A DNA stretch of 64,000 bases from DASSWB01 sp035705495 (GCA_035705495.1 DASSWB010000021.1:19602-83601); one strand, 5' to 3'; positions 33,774 through 42,378 are shown, numbered from the stretch's first letter. Program-made: numbers and translations. The notes: generated by a model from the sequence alone, not told the origin.

Positions 33774-34391
33774 TTAAGATTTGATTTGTGAAAAAACATA
33801 CGACATTTCTGTTGCAATTTTTAAATTGGTCTCGTTGTATTTTTCCGCTTGTTCCGGAGTGTTATCGAAGATTTTAGGATCTTCATAAGTAATCGGGATT
33901 CTTTTTTCAGCACCAGCAATAAAAGGACAGCCTTCATCTGCGTGGGAACAGGTCATGACCGCCGCAAAAGTTGAATTCGGATTAAAATCATCATCGAATG
34001 TTTTTGAGAATCCAATTATGGGATGTTGATTTTCGGCAAATTTGATACTGTAAACGGGATTTTTACCTTCTGAAATTAGTTTTATCTTAAAACCAGAATT
34101 TTCCAGAGTCTTGGCAATCATAGGAAATAAAGCTGTTGCTTCTGTACCTCCCGAATAGCAGAAAATATTTTTGATCTTGAAAAAATGAGCGAAGGTTTGA
34201 GCCCAAACCTGTGATAAATGGCTCCTGCGTGAATTATGTGTACAAATAAAATTTATGCGAATTTCTTCTCTAATGTCAATTTTTTGCTGAATGAAATCCA
34301 CAAGCGGTTTTAATGCATCTTTTCGTTTTTCTGAAATGATTTCAACGTTTAAAGTCGAAATCAATTCATCCAATTTTTTGTGAAGAGTCAT
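33774..34391 (-). CDS. arsC: Arsenate reductase-like low-molecular-weight phosphatase protein
   Basis: A 205-residue protein. The phosphatase-type P-loop INFICTHNSRRSHLSQ has the Cys-x5-Arg motif at C50-R56. An N-terminal extension of about 45 residues precedes it. The reductase-type later cysteines appear in MTCSHADEGCPFIAG. It belongs to the thioredoxin-coupled/LMW-PTPase arsenate reductase class, and reduces arsenate to arsenite for export by Acr3. The N-terminal extension is longer than in S. aureus ArsC and is common in Bacteroidota. It lies between the DUF6428 gene and acr3. Confidence 0.92.
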   Translation of the reverse strand: MTLHKKLDELISTLNVEIISEKRKDALKPLVDFIQQKIDIREEIRINFICTHNSRRSHLSQVWAQTFAHFFKIKNIFCYSGGTEATALFPMIAKTLENSGFKIKLISEGKNPVYSIKFAENQHPIIGFSKTFDDDFNPNSTFAAVMTCSHADEGCPFIAGAEKRIPITYEDPKIFDNTPEQAEKYNETNLKIATEMSYVFSQIKS

Positions 34392-34403
34392 AATTAAACT
34401 TTT

Positions 34404-34871
34404 TTAGCAACAGCCGCTATCAGGTGTGCATCTAGAAGAATTTTGTAACTCAACCAATTTAAGCTTTGGCTTTTGCGAAGGCACTCCACAATTATCTTTT
34501 GCTAGACAATCTGTGTTTTTAGAGGTAAGCAGAAAATTTTTTCCGTTAAAGTCCATTCCAAATTTCTCAATCGTCTGTCCTTGATATTCTACTTCAATCT
34601 CCAGATCTTCTAGATTTAGGATTTTTTCTGATAACTCGATGATGTCTACAAGTTTTTCGGGATGCAACCGATGGTTATAATCGTTCGCATTCCAAAGCTG
34701 AAAATTTATAACCTCCTCATTACGAACAGTTCCGCCACAATCAATAAAATGTTTACTGATTTTCCCGATTTCCGTTACATGAAAATGACTTGGTACCAAC
34801 TCAGCATTTGGTAATTGAAAACCGATTGTTTTTAGTCCACGTAAAATTGATTTTACCTCTGAAAGTTTCAT
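34404..34871 (-). CDS. DUF6428 family protein in the ars operon
   Basis: A 155-residue protein. The N-terminal half reads LSEVKSILRGLKTIGF, then PSHFHVTEIGKISKHFIDCGG, which has the HFHVTE motif of the family. The C-terminal tail is cysteine rich (DCLAKDNCG, then RCTPDSGCC). The paired cysteines and histidines suggest arsenite or metal binding, but this is inference. I recall the family as a regular partner of arsR and arsC in Bacteroidota. It lies 23 bp after arsR and 12 bp before arsC. Its role in resistance is not established. Confidence 0.82.
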   Translation of the reverse strand: MKLSEVKSILRGLKTIGFQLPNAELVPSHFHVTEIGKISKHFIDCGGTVRNEEVINFQLWNANDYNHRLHPEKLVDIIELSEKILNLEDLEIEVEYQGQTIEKFGMDFNGKNFLLTSKNTDCLAKDNCGVPSQKPKLKLVELQNSSRCTPDSGCC

Positions 34872-34894
34872 GATTTTTGTTTTTGATTAGTTAT

Positions 34895-35233
34895 TTAACA
34901 GCACTCGGTTTGATTAATTTCCTGATCCAAAAAATGAAGCAGCAAAGTCTTCATTTTTGTCCAGTTTTCTGGATTGATGCAATAGCAAACGCTGGTTCCT
35001 TCAACCGTTCCTTTGATTAAACCCAAATTTTTCAGTTCTTTTAAATGTTGGGAAATAGTTGGCTGAGCTAGGCCAATAACGTCAACCAAATCTCCGCAAA
35101 CACAAGTATTTATCTTGAATAAATGTTGCAGAATAGCCACTCTTGCAGGATGTCCCAAAACTTTTGCAAACAAGGCAATGTCATTTTGATTTTTGGAAAA
35201 ATTTTCGGTTTTACTGATACCCATTTTACTCAT
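34895..35233 (-). CDS. arsR: ArsR-family transcriptional repressor
   Basis: A 112-residue winged-helix repressor that leaves DNA when arsenite binds. The metal site at the start of the recognition-helix region is TCVCGDLVDV with C44 and C46. The DNA helix reads AQPTISQHLKELKNLGLI. Extra cysteines occur as CYC (83, 85) and a terminal CC (111-112). It heads the ars operon and very likely represses it. The start at 35233 is the third of three ATGs spaced 8 nt apart; the two upstream ATGs open three-codon ORFs ending TGA. Confidence 0.94.
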   Translation of the reverse strand: MSKMGISKTENFSKNQNDIALFAKVLGHPARVAILQHLFKINTCVCGDLVDVIGLAQPTISQHLKELKNLGLIKGTVEGTSVCYCINPENWTKMKTLLLHFLDQEINQTECC

Positions 35234-35251
35234 TGTTTCATTGTTTCATTG
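35231..35251 (-). repeat. 8-bp direct repeat with two mini upstream ORFs at arsR
   Basis: The minus strand carries CAATGAAA in tandem (CAATGAAACAATGAAA then CAATG). Two ATG-AAA-CAA-TGA mini-ORFs precede the arsR ATG, each in a different frame, and each TGA overlaps the next ATG. Possible reinitiation leader or slippage-prone tract. Confidence 0.6.
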
Positions 35252-35274
35252 CAATATTACGATTAATATTTAAT
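35252..35274 (-). promoter_or_regulatory. Candidate promoter and operator of the ars operon
   Basis: TAATATTG (35259-35252) is one mismatch from TAnnTTTG. Just upstream, ATTAA-TAT-TTAAT (35262-35274) is a perfect inverted repeat suited to an ArsR dimer. Inferred only from position. Confidence 0.4.
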
Positions 35275-35337
35275 TATAAAAATAAAAGATTCTTAATTTT
35301 GGTATATTTATTGAATGCTGATACTCAAATAAATGCT

Positions 35338-35622
35338 ATGAAAAAAACAAATTTATTTAAAGGTCTGCTCTATGATTTTATAGGAATGGCTACTGTTGCG
35401 ATTCCGTTTATAGGTCCTTTTCTTGATTTAATCTGGGCACCGATCGCAGCGAGAAAAATGTCTAAAATGTATCCCGGTAAAAAAGGAAAAATAGCATCCA
35501 TTTTGCTTTTTATCGAAGAGATATTGCCAGGAACCGATATTATTCCTTCTTTTACATTAATGTGGTTGTACACGTACGTTTGGCAAGCTAAAAAAGAAGA
35601 ATCTGTTATTGTTGTCAAATAA
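35338..35622 (+). CDS. Small membrane protein of unknown function
   Basis: About 94 residues from the ATG at 35338. A hydrophobic first half (LLYDFIGMATVAIPFIGPFLDLIWAPIAA) is followed by a basic KMSKMYPGKKGK loop and a second helix (IASILLFIEEILPGTDIIPSFTLMWLYTYVW). Two membrane passes are likely. The basic loop may lie on the cytosolic side. A longer reading to 35233 would overlap arsR's start and is rejected. The gene diverges from arsR and is followed by a strong bidirectional hairpin. I do not recognise the family; an ars link is only positional. Confidence 0.65.
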   Translation: MKKTNLFKGLLYDFIGMATVAIPFIGPFLDLIWAPIAARKMSKMYPGKKGKIASILLFIEEILPGTDIIPSFTLMWLYTYVWQAKKEESVIVVK

Positions 35623-35644
35623 CATAAAGAATTGACAGAAATAT

Positions 35645-35677
35645 AAAAAGCTGAAGATTTCTCTTCAGCTTTTTTTT
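35645..35677. terminator. Bidirectional terminator
   Basis: AAAAAGCTGAAGA and TCTTCAGCTTTTT pair around a TTTC loop, with a T run on each strand. It separates the convergent small membrane gene and the NlpC/P60 gene. Confidence 0.85.
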
Positions 35678-35688
35678 GGTTTCATAAA

Positions 35689-36435
35689 TCAAACAATCCG
35701 CTTTATGACTCGTAATCGGTGGGTATGTTTCTGTTTTTCAGGATTAAAAATTCCGTGATGATCCAATCTATCAATTCGGACTTTCCCATGTGCGTGAATA
35801 ATGTAATTGTCTTTCATGATGATTCCGACATGCGTGATAACACTTTCTTCATTATCAAAAAACGCCAAATCCCCAGGTTCACTTTCTTCTATAAAACTCA
35901 ACGCATCTCCTTGTGTGGCTTGTAAAGACGCATCTCGCAACAAAGAGTAACCATTCAATTTATACACCATTTGGGTAAATCCGCTACAGTCTATCCCGAA
36001 AGGCGTTTTACCACCCCACAAATATGGAGCGTTTAGGTATAAAAAGGCGGTTTCGACCAGATTTGATTTATTTTTTGTTCCAGAAAGCGTGTTCCCTTCA
36101 TATTGGTGGTTCAAAAAGTTGATGCAATTTAAACTGGCACCAATCGGGACTGGTATCAAACCCGTTTCGGCGGAAACATAATCGATTAAATCCGCAGAAT
36201 AAGAAGTGGGTTCATTTTTAAGTTTTAAAAAATCAGCTTCAGAAATCGGGACAAATTGTTTATTGTCGACCCAACCTTCATACGAATCGAAATGTAACCG
36301 TATTTTGCTCCAATTCTTTTTTGATTCGATGATTTCAAATAAGTCCCCATAAATAAGTTGGGAAACCATTTCACTTCTATCTGATGATTCGATCCGAAGC
36401 GGGACAATACTCAAATTGCAAATTCCGAATTGCAT
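35689..36435 (-). CDS. NlpC/P60 (C40) peptidase with SH3 domain
   Basis: A 248-residue cell-wall-type hydrolase. The first 70 residues form a bacterial SH3 domain (ending WSKIRLHFDSYEGWVDNKQF). The C-terminal NlpC/P60 domain has the nucleophile Cys in FGIDCSGFTQMVYKLNG and His in THVGIIM. The family cleaves gamma-D-glutamyl-diamino acid bonds in peptidoglycan stem peptides. There is no clear Sec signal, so it may act on recycled muropeptides in the cytosol, as Bacteroidota YkfC-like enzymes do. It lies 21 bp after the thiolase gene. Confidence 0.92.
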   Translation of the reverse strand: MQFGICNLSIVPLRIESSDRSEMVSQLIYGDLFEIIESKKNWSKIRLHFDSYEGWVDNKQFVPISEADFLKLKNEPTSYSADLIDYVSAETGLIPVPIGASLNCINFLNHQYEGNTLSGTKNKSNLVETAFLYLNAPYLWGGKTPFGIDCSGFTQMVYKLNGYSLLRDASLQATQGDALSFIEESEPGDLAFFDNEESVITHVGIIMKDNYIIHAHGKVRIDRLDHHGIFNPEKQKHTHRLRVIKRIV

Positions 36436-36456
36436 TTTATTTTTTAAAATGAAAAA

Positions 36457-37635
36457 TTACGCTCTTTCTATAACCATTGCTGAAGCACCGCCACCACCAT
36501 TACAGATAGCCGCTGCACCAATTTTTGCATTATTCTGTTCAAGAACATTGATGAGTGTAACAATAATTCTAGCACCGGAACAACCAAGAGGATGTCCCAA
36601 AGAAACGGCGCCACCATTTACATTCACCTTTGAGTCATTTAATCCTAGAATTTTCATATTTGCCAATCCCACAACTGAAAATGCTTCATTGAACTCAAAA
36701 AAGTCAACATCGTTCAACGAAATACCAGATTTATCAATCGCTTTTGGTAACGCTTTTGCTGGTGCAGTTGTAAACCATTGAGGTTCTGATGCCGCATCCG
36801 CAAAACCTTTTATGCTTGCCAATACCTTTAATCCCAACTCATTTGCTTTTTCCCTGCTCATAAGAACCAGTGCTGCTGCACCGTCGTTAATAGTAGATGC
36901 ATTTGCAGCTGTTACGGTTCCCTCTTTCGTGAATGCGGGTCGTAACGAAGCGATCTTGTCCATTTTTACATTTTTGTACTCTTCATCTTGGCTCACAACA
37001 ATTGGTTCTCCTCTTCGCTGAGGTACTTCCACAGGAACTATTTCATTATCGAATTTTCCATCTTGCCAGGCTTTTGCAGATCTTTCGTATGACTGAGTAG
37101 CAAATTTATCTTGGTCTTCACGCGAAAATTTATGTTCTGTGGCACACATATCGGCGCAAACTCCCATTGCATTTTGATCGTATGCATCTGTAAGGCCATC
37201 TTTCTGCATTCCATCAATCAATTGAGCAGGACCAAATTTTGTTCCGTTTCTCATATGAATATAATGTGGGATTTGGCTCATGTTTTCCATTCCACCGGCA
37301 ACCACTATTTCTGAATCACCATTATTGATGGACTGAACTGCCATCATTATAGATTTCATTCCACTCGCACAAACCTTATTAACTGTTGTGCATGAAACCG
37401 TATTTGGAATTCCCGCACCCAATGCTGCCTGTCTGGCTGGAGCTTGTCCCACTCCGGCTTGCACCACATTTCCCATCAAAACCTCATCAACCATTTCAGG
37501 TTTCAAATTAATTTTTGATAAAGCTCCTTTTATTGCAATTGAACCCAATTGTGTTGCTGAAACAGTTGAAAGACTTCCTAAAAAGCTTCCAATAGGTGTT
37601 CTTGCTGCACTAACTATTACTACTTCTTTATTCAT
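36457..37635 (-). CDS. Acetyl-CoA C-acyltransferase (thiolase)
   Basis: A 392-residue thiolase. The acyl-accepting Cys is C89 in NKVCASGMKS. The C-terminal His motif lies in SLGHPLGCSGARI, and the proton-exchange Cys in CNGGGGASAM. It may condense two acetyl-CoA or cleave 3-ketoacyl-CoA; the pattern fits the biosynthetic acetoacetyl-CoA type about as well as FadA. The ATG at 37635 (MNKEVVIVSAARTPIG) is the family start; the 11-residue longer reading is not conserved. No fadB is adjacent. It is probably co-transcribed with the NlpC/P60 gene downstream. Confidence 0.94.
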   Translation of the reverse strand: MNKEVVIVSAARTPIGSFLGSLSTVSATQLGSIAIKGALSKINLKPEMVDEVLMGNVVQAGVGQAPARQAALGAGIPNTVSCTTVNKVCASGMKSIMMAVQSINNGDSEIVVAGGMENMSQIPHYIHMRNGTKFGPAQLIDGMQKDGLTDAYDQNAMGVCADMCATEHKFSREDQDKFATQSYERSAKAWQDGKFDNEIVPVEVPQRRGEPIVVSQDEEYKNVKMDKIASLRPAFTKEGTVTAANASTINDGAAALVLMSREKANELGLKVLASIKGFADAASEPQWFTTAPAKALPKAIDKSGISLNDVDFFEFNEAFSVVGLANMKILGLNDSKVNVNGGAVSLGHPLGCSGARIIVTLINVLEQNNAKIGAAAICNGGGGASAMVIERA

Positions 37636-37713
37636 TGTATTTGATTTTCTAAATGCGAATTTAATCAATTTATAAGGAACATCACAATGCGAATCTGCAA
37701 CATTAAAATTTAG

Positions 37714-37721
37714 TACATTTG
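37714..37721 (+). promoter_or_regulatory. -7 promoter element for the 7TM-HD gene
   Basis: TACATTTG matches TAnnTTTG. It lies 19 bp before the ATG at 37740 and overlaps an upstream TTG, which excludes that TTG as a start. Confidence 0.55.
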
Positions 37722-37739
37722 AAAATTACTATTCAAATT

Positions 37740-39785
37740 ATGAAGAACTTCATCAATTCTTTTTACAAGAACCAAGGTGTAATTTATAAAGTCTTTCTTT
37801 TTTTGGTTACCACCGTTTTGGTAGTATACCTTTTTCCCAAAGGAGGGAAATTTAAATATGAAATACCTAAGGGAAAGCCTTGGCAATATGATAATCTTTA
37901 TGCTCCTTTTGATTTTGCCATTTTAAAAACCGAAGAAGAAATCGCTGCGGAAAAGCAGGAAATAAAAGACAAACATATTCCTTATTACGACTATAGTGAA
38001 TCAATCGTAGAAACAGTTGAGCAAAATTTGGAATCTGAATTCAGGAAGGTTTTTCCCGATAGTATTTTAATTGGTAGTGAGTGGAGGTTAAAGAAATTTG
38101 CAAATGATTTTATAGCCGAGGTATACGAATTCGGTGTTTTGCAAGAGGTGGATCCTTTGGAACCCAATGAATTGATTTTTTTAAAACGAGGAAATGAAGC
38201 GAATGAGACCGTTTATGATAAAGTAGTAAAGCAAAAGGAAATTAGAAATATTCTCAACGAGAAAATAAGAAAGGAAAATCTGAATGAGTTCCAACCCTAT
38301 TTGTTGGAGCTTTTTTTCAATTTAATAAAACCGAATGTAGTTGCTAATGAAAGTCTTACTCAAAAGGAATTAGAGAGTAAACTTAAAAATATTTCCTATA
38401 CCAAAGGAAGTATAGAAAGAGGAACCATAATTGTTGCAAAAGGAGAAGTGGTTGAAGGTGAAAAAATGCAGATTCTCCAATCCCTACGTGCCGAATACGA
38501 GTCGCAAGTTTGGAGCGAAAACAATTACATCTGGGTAGTTAGTGGATACACATTATTGGTATCGCTATCGTTGCTCATTCTTTTGTTGTTCATAAAAAGA
38601 TATAGAATTGAAATATTTGAAAATAATGTAAAAATCACCTTTATTTTTTTCAATATCATCTTAATGGTGCTTTTGACAACTTTTGTTGTACAATTCGATT
38701 TTAAATATGTTTATGTCGTTCCGCTCTGTATTTTACCACTTACCTTAAAAGCTTTTTTCGATCCTAGATTAGGGCTTTTCACACACGTTATAACTGTTTT
38801 ATTACTGGGATTTGTTGTCCCTAACAGTTATGAATATATGTTTTTGCAAATAATAGCTGGAATTGTTACTATTCTATCGGTTTCGGAGTTGTATAAACGT
38901 GCTAATTTATTTATATCAGTAGGACAGATTACTCTTATTTACATTCTTTCTTATTTTTCGTTTACGCTTATAAGGGAGGGTAATATCACAGAATTGAACC
39001 CAGAAGTGTTATTGATGTTTTTCTTGGCAGGTTTGGCTACTTTATTTGTCCAACCGTTAATTTACGCCTATGAAAAATTATTCGGACTGGTTTCAGATAT
39101 GTCACTTTTAGAACTTTCGGATACCAACTCAAAATTACTACGCAAATTATCTGACAAGGCACCAGGAACATTCCATCATTCCTTAAATGTGGCAAATTTA
39201 GCGGAAGCAGCAGCCAGTGAAATAGGAGCCAATACACTTTTGGTAAGAGTTGGGGCTTTATATCACGACATTGGAAAAATGGACAATCCAACGTATTTTA
39301 CCGAAAACCAAACTACTTCCGTGAATCCGCATGATGAGATTCCTCCAATAGAAAGTGCGAATATTATAATAAACCATGTGATCCGCGGAATTGAAATTGC
39401 CAAAAAATACAATATTCCCGATAGGATTATCGATTTCATCCGAACCCATCATGGAACTACTACAGTTTACTATTTTTTGATGAAAGAGCGAGAATCAAAT
39501 GAGGAATTCGAAGAGAAGGAATTTCAATATCCAGGTCCTATTCCTTTCAGTAAGGAAACAGCAATACTTATGATGAGTGATAGCGTAGAAGCAGCGAGTA
39601 GAAGTTTGAAAGAGCCGACATCAACACTGATTGAAAATTTTGTGGAAAAAATCATAAATAAGCAAATGGAGGAGGGGCAATTTTTGAATTCGGATATTAC
39701 ATTTAAGGAAATACAGATTATAAAAAAGGTGTTAAAAAGAAAGCTTAATAATATCTTTCACCTTAGGGTAGAATATCCTGAATAG
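37740..39785 (+). CDS. 7TM-HD phosphohydrolase (PgpH-like)
   Basis: A 681-residue membrane enzyme. One N-terminal helix (about residues 14-34) is followed by a large extracytoplasmic 7TMR-HDED domain. Seven helices span about 255-455, then a cytosolic HD domain with LYHDIGKMDNPTYFTENQ at about 500-517, preceded by PGTFHHSLNVANLAEAAA. In Firmicutes PgpH hydrolyses c-di-AMP. The same domain order here predicts cyclic dinucleotide hydrolysis, but c-di-AMP use in this organism is inferred. The gene stands alone and converges with the GreA/B-like gene. Confidence 0.93.
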   Translation: MKNFINSFYKNQGVIYKVFLFLVTTVLVVYLFPKGGKFKYEIPKGKPWQYDNLYAPFDFAILKTEEEIAAEKQEIKDKHIPYYDYSESIVETVEQNLESEFRKVFPDSILIGSEWRLKKFANDFIAEVYEFGVLQEVDPLEPNELIFLKRGNEANETVYDKVVKQKEIRNILNEKIRKENLNEFQPYLLELFFNLIKPNVVANESLTQKELESKLKNISYTKGSIERGTIIVAKGEVVEGEKMQILQSLRAEYESQVWSENNYIWVVSGYTLLVSLSLLILLLFIKRYRIEIFENNVKITFIFFNIILMVLLTTFVVQFDFKYVYVVPLCILPLTLKAFFDPRLGLFTHVITVLLLGFVVPNSYEYMFLQIIAGIVTILSVSELYKRANLFISVGQITLIYILSYFSFTLIREGNITELNPEVLLMFFLAGLATLFVQPLIYAYEKLFGLVSDMSLLELSDTNSKLLRKLSDKAPGTFHHSLNVANLAEAAASEIGANTLLVRVGALYHDIGKMDNPTYFTENQTTSVNPHDEIPPIESANIIINHVIRGIEIAKKYNIPDRIIDFIRTHHGTTTVYYFLMKERESNEEFEEKEFQYPGPIPFSKETAILMMSDSVEAASRSLKEPTSTLIENFVEKIINKQMEEGQFLNSDITFKEIQIIKKVLKRKLNNIFHLRVEYPE

Positions 39786-39790
39786 ACCTC

Positions 39791-40240
39791 TTATTCAATA
39801 TTGAGGATATTTATGGTCTCACCTCTAAACACAACGGAATCCCCGGGGGATTTTCCCTCCAACTCTTTGTATAAAGGTGCTTCTGAAGAAATGCAATAAA
39901 CAGAACTTCCATCATCCAAATTAATTTTTCCAAGAGCTACCGAGACAAAAAAATAAGTTTTATTGGTTTCAATAATGCTACCTTTGCCTATATACTGGTT
40001 TTTCTTTTTTGGATCAATGTTAAGCAGAATCTCTTTCATCTCCCTTGCAATATTCAATTGATTTGATATTGATTCAACATCTCCTAAAATTTCTCCTGCA
40101 CCAGTTTCTTCTTCGTAATTGTTACTCATTTCTTCGGAAGAGGTTTCCTGTTTCTCCTTTAATTCCTTTGAATATTTGTTGATTCTTTGGTTGATAATGT
40201 CAAGGTTTTTAAAATACAGTTCTTGCTTATTGATGCTCAT
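39791..40240 (-). CDS. GreA/GreB-like protein
   Basis: A 149-residue protein with an N-terminal helical region (about 1-75, QELYFKNLDIINQRINKYSKEL and a second helix) and a C-terminal beta domain with GKGSIIETNKTYFFVSVALGKI and SPLYKELEGKSPGDSV-like SEAPLYKELEGKSPGD. This matches the GreA/GreB C-terminal (FKBP-like) fold. In Gre factors the N-terminal coiled coil enters the RNA polymerase secondary channel and carries acidic tip residues. The tip here is rich in Glu (EEMSNNYEEETGAGE) but does not match canonical GreA, so transcript cleavage activity is uncertain. Confidence 0.78.
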   Translation of the reverse strand: MSINKQELYFKNLDIINQRINKYSKELKEKQETSSEEMSNNYEEETGAGEILGDVESISNQLNIAREMKEILLNIDPKKKNQYIGKGSIIETNKTYFFVSVALGKINLDDGSSVYCISSEAPLYKELEGKSPGDSVVFRGETINILNIE

Positions 40241-40306
40241 GATTATATTTTTTTCCTAAATTAAAGAACTGAACTACCACTGGATAATGATTTGCAAAAG
40301 TTTAAT

Positions 40307-40338
40307 AAAAAAAGCTGCTTTTTTCAAAGCAGCTTTTT
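40307..40338 (-). terminator. Terminator of the OmpA-family gene
   Basis: AAAAAGCTGCTTT and AAAGCAGCTTTTT pair over 13 bases around a four-base loop; the A run on the left arm gives the T tract on the minus strand. Confidence 0.85.
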
Positions 40339-40386
40339 GATGGAAATAGGAGAGAAGCTCTCTTTACCTATTTTAATTATTTGTTC

Positions 40387-41658
40387 TTAATTCAATTTGA
40401 ATGTAACTCTTCTTACTAATTGTCTAGCTTCAGAAGAAGATTTATCTACAGATGCATCTTCACCGTTACCAGTAATTGTTAATCTACCAGCGTCAATTCC
40501 AGCTGCAACAAGAATGTCCATTACTCTCTGAGCTCTTCTTTCAGAAAGGGCTTCATTATATGCAGGTTCGCCAATTTCATCAGCATAACCAATAATTTCA
40601 CCGTTTGCAGAAGGATTCTCTGTTAAGTATTTAACTAAGTAATTGATTGATTCCAAAGAATAAGTTGCAGGTTTGTCGCTATTGAATTGGAAATAAACAT
40701 TAACATATCCGTCATTGATCAATTTCTTAATGACATCATGTGAAGATCCAGCTCCAGCTTCACCTTTTTTGGCATACATTTCTTCCAACGAACCTTCTAA
40801 TTCATCAGGGATTCCGTTTTGATTGGTATCAACAGCATATCCTTTACTATCAACTGCTACACCAGACATTGTGCTTGGTTCTCTATCCAAATAATCCGGA
40901 ACTCCATCTTGATCAGTATCCAATAAATCTTTTTCAATTTTTGCAATTCGATTTCCTAGAGAATCCAATACTTCCTCATCCAAGTTCTCTTCGTACCAAT
41001 CTGCATGAACTTCTTCATTGCCTAGATAAATTGTCAAACCAATAGAACCTGTAAACATAAGTCCTTGAACTCCTCTTTTTTGAGCAGCAGCGATACCATC
41101 CCAAGTGTAATTCTGACGAATGTTGGCTATAGCTGAAACATCACCAGTTAAAGCTACACTGTTGCTTAATTTAATTTGTGGTGTGATTCCGGCAATCAAA
41201 TTTACTATTTGATCTGTATCTCTGTCCATAGGTTCTTTAGCCAACAATTGGGAATATCCCAAACCACCATGAACCAAGAAGTTGATTCGGTCACTAAAAT
41301 CTCTTAGGCCCAATATACTTCCGGCATTTACAACCCCTTGTAAAGATGTTCTCCAATATTTGGTTTCAAAAGGTAAGCTTCCATCCTCCGCATTTTCGAT
41401 ACTATAATATCCAAAATCCAATTTGGCACCAAACTCATTGGTAAACATATATCTTGCTCCAAGATCTACATTCCATAAACTTACGGGAGAAGTGAATCTG
41501 TTTGGGGTAAAAGGTGTAATTGGTTTGTGCACTCCTACATTAAATTCAAGGGACCATCTATTGAAAGATGTTTCGGAACTTTCTGCAACACCTTCAACTT
41601 CTTGGCCGTAAAAGCTTATTGTTGCTAAGACCAACATTGAACATAATAATTTTTTCAT
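40387..41658 (-). CDS. OmpA-family outer membrane porin with TSP3 repeats
   Basis: A 423-residue protein. The signal peptide (LLCSMLVLATISFYGQ) is followed by an eight-strand barrel (about residues 30-230) and calcium-binding thrombospondin type 3 repeats (DTDQDGVPDYLD near 250, DTNQNGIPDEL near 280). An OmpA-like peptidoglycan-binding domain ends it, with the motif ALSERRAQRVMDIL near 370. It is probably a major outer membrane protein that tethers the envelope to the wall. A near-perfect promoter and strong terminator isolate it as a highly expressed single gene. Confidence 0.95.
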   Translation of the reverse strand: MKKLLCSMLVLATISFYGQEVEGVAESSETSFNRWSLEFNVGVHKPITPFTPNRFTSPVSLWNVDLGARYMFTNEFGAKLDFGYYSIENAEDGSLPFETKYWRTSLQGVVNAGSILGLRDFSDRINFLVHGGLGYSQLLAKEPMDRDTDQIVNLIAGITPQIKLSNSVALTGDVSAIANIRQNYTWDGIAAAQKRGVQGLMFTGSIGLTIYLGNEEVHADWYEENLDEEVLDSLGNRIAKIEKDLLDTDQDGVPDYLDREPSTMSGVAVDSKGYAVDTNQNGIPDELEGSLEEMYAKKGEAGAGSSHDVIKKLINDGYVNVYFQFNSDKPATYSLESINYLVKYLTENPSANGEIIGYADEIGEPAYNEALSERRAQRVMDILVAAGIDAGRLTITGNGEDASVDKSSSEARQLVRRVTFKLN

Positions 41659-41685
41659 CAGCTATATTTTTGGTTGTTTAATAAG

Positions 41686-41716
41686 CAAAAGTAGAATTAT
41701 TTTTATTTTAAACAAA
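41686..41716 (-). promoter_or_regulatory. Promoter of the OmpA-family gene
   Basis: TTTG (41716-41713), a 19-bp spacer and TACTTTTG (41693-41686), exactly the consensus, 28 bp before the ATG. Confidence 0.85.
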
Positions 41717-41777
41717 ATTTAACAGCTTAATCCCAGATGTTATTTGTTAAAAAATTGAATTTTATTTGATTATTTAA

Positions 41778-41801
41778 CCTTTAACTACTTCGAAGTTAAG
41801 G
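41778..41801. repeat. Inverted repeat between two minus-strand genes
   Basis: CCTTTAACT and AGTTAAGG flank a core holding the palindrome ACTTCGAAGT; one bulged T. It follows the stop of the 141-residue gene without a T run, so it could be a weak terminator or a protein site. Confidence 0.4.
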
Positions 41802-41819
41802 GATTATTGATTTAAGCTC

Positions 41820-42245
41820 TTAAGTTGTTTTTTCCACAAAAAAAGATTGTTTTGCCGCTAAAAGAAGAAGATTCTCCTGTAATTCCTCTTTCACCGAGAT
41901 CAAAATTCGTTTATTCAACGCTGAAGAATTTTCAATATAATCAGAGAATTCGGCGATTGTAAATTGACCAATGATAACTCCTTTTAATATGTTGCGAAAT
42001 TTTAAATCTTTTTGAATCGCATTCTCTATATACAATAATTGTTCCTCGGGAATAAGTTCGTGAAATTTATTTTTGTGTTTCCGAATATAATTCTTGAAAA
42101 TACCGATGAGCAAGTTTTGTTGAAATTTGATAATTGGACGGATTGTTTTCCTATGGAACATTTCATCCTTCATCGCAAGGTGATTAAAATCCACTTCAAT
42201 AAAAGCTAATCTTGTTTGACTTAATAATTGGTCTCTACGTTCCAT
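41820..42245 (-). CDS. Conserved soluble protein of unknown function
   Basis: A 141-residue protein starting MERRDQLLSQTRLAFIEVDF. It is helix rich, has no membrane segment, and is balanced between acidic and basic residues. A KFQQNLLIGIFKNYIRKHKNKF helix with LIPEEQLLYIENAIQKDLKFRN following suggests a small alpha-helical fold. I recall orthologues in other flavobacteria, sometimes called glyoxalase, but no glyoxalase motif exists here. The gene stands alone between the OmpA gene and the divergent aldehyde dehydrogenase. Function unknown. Confidence 0.7.
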   Translation of the reverse strand: MERRDQLLSQTRLAFIEVDFNHLAMKDEMFHRKTIRPIIKFQQNLLIGIFKNYIRKHKNKFHELIPEEQLLYIENAIQKDLKFRNILKGVIIGQFTIAEFSDYIENSSALNKRILISVKEELQENLLLLAAKQSFFVEKTT

Positions 42246-42378
42246 ATTATTGTTTTTTTTAAATTTATGAAAAAACTGACTTGATTAATATGTTTCCTTA
42301 TTAACTTGTAAACCGCTTATCAACAATAGTCAGGTTATGTTTTGAGCTGATGTTTTATTGTAATTAAATTAAGAACGA

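Noticed and set aside
32716..35233. ars operon as a recently acquired island
   Set aside because: No mobility gene, tRNA or repeat boundary, and base composition looks like that of its neighbours.
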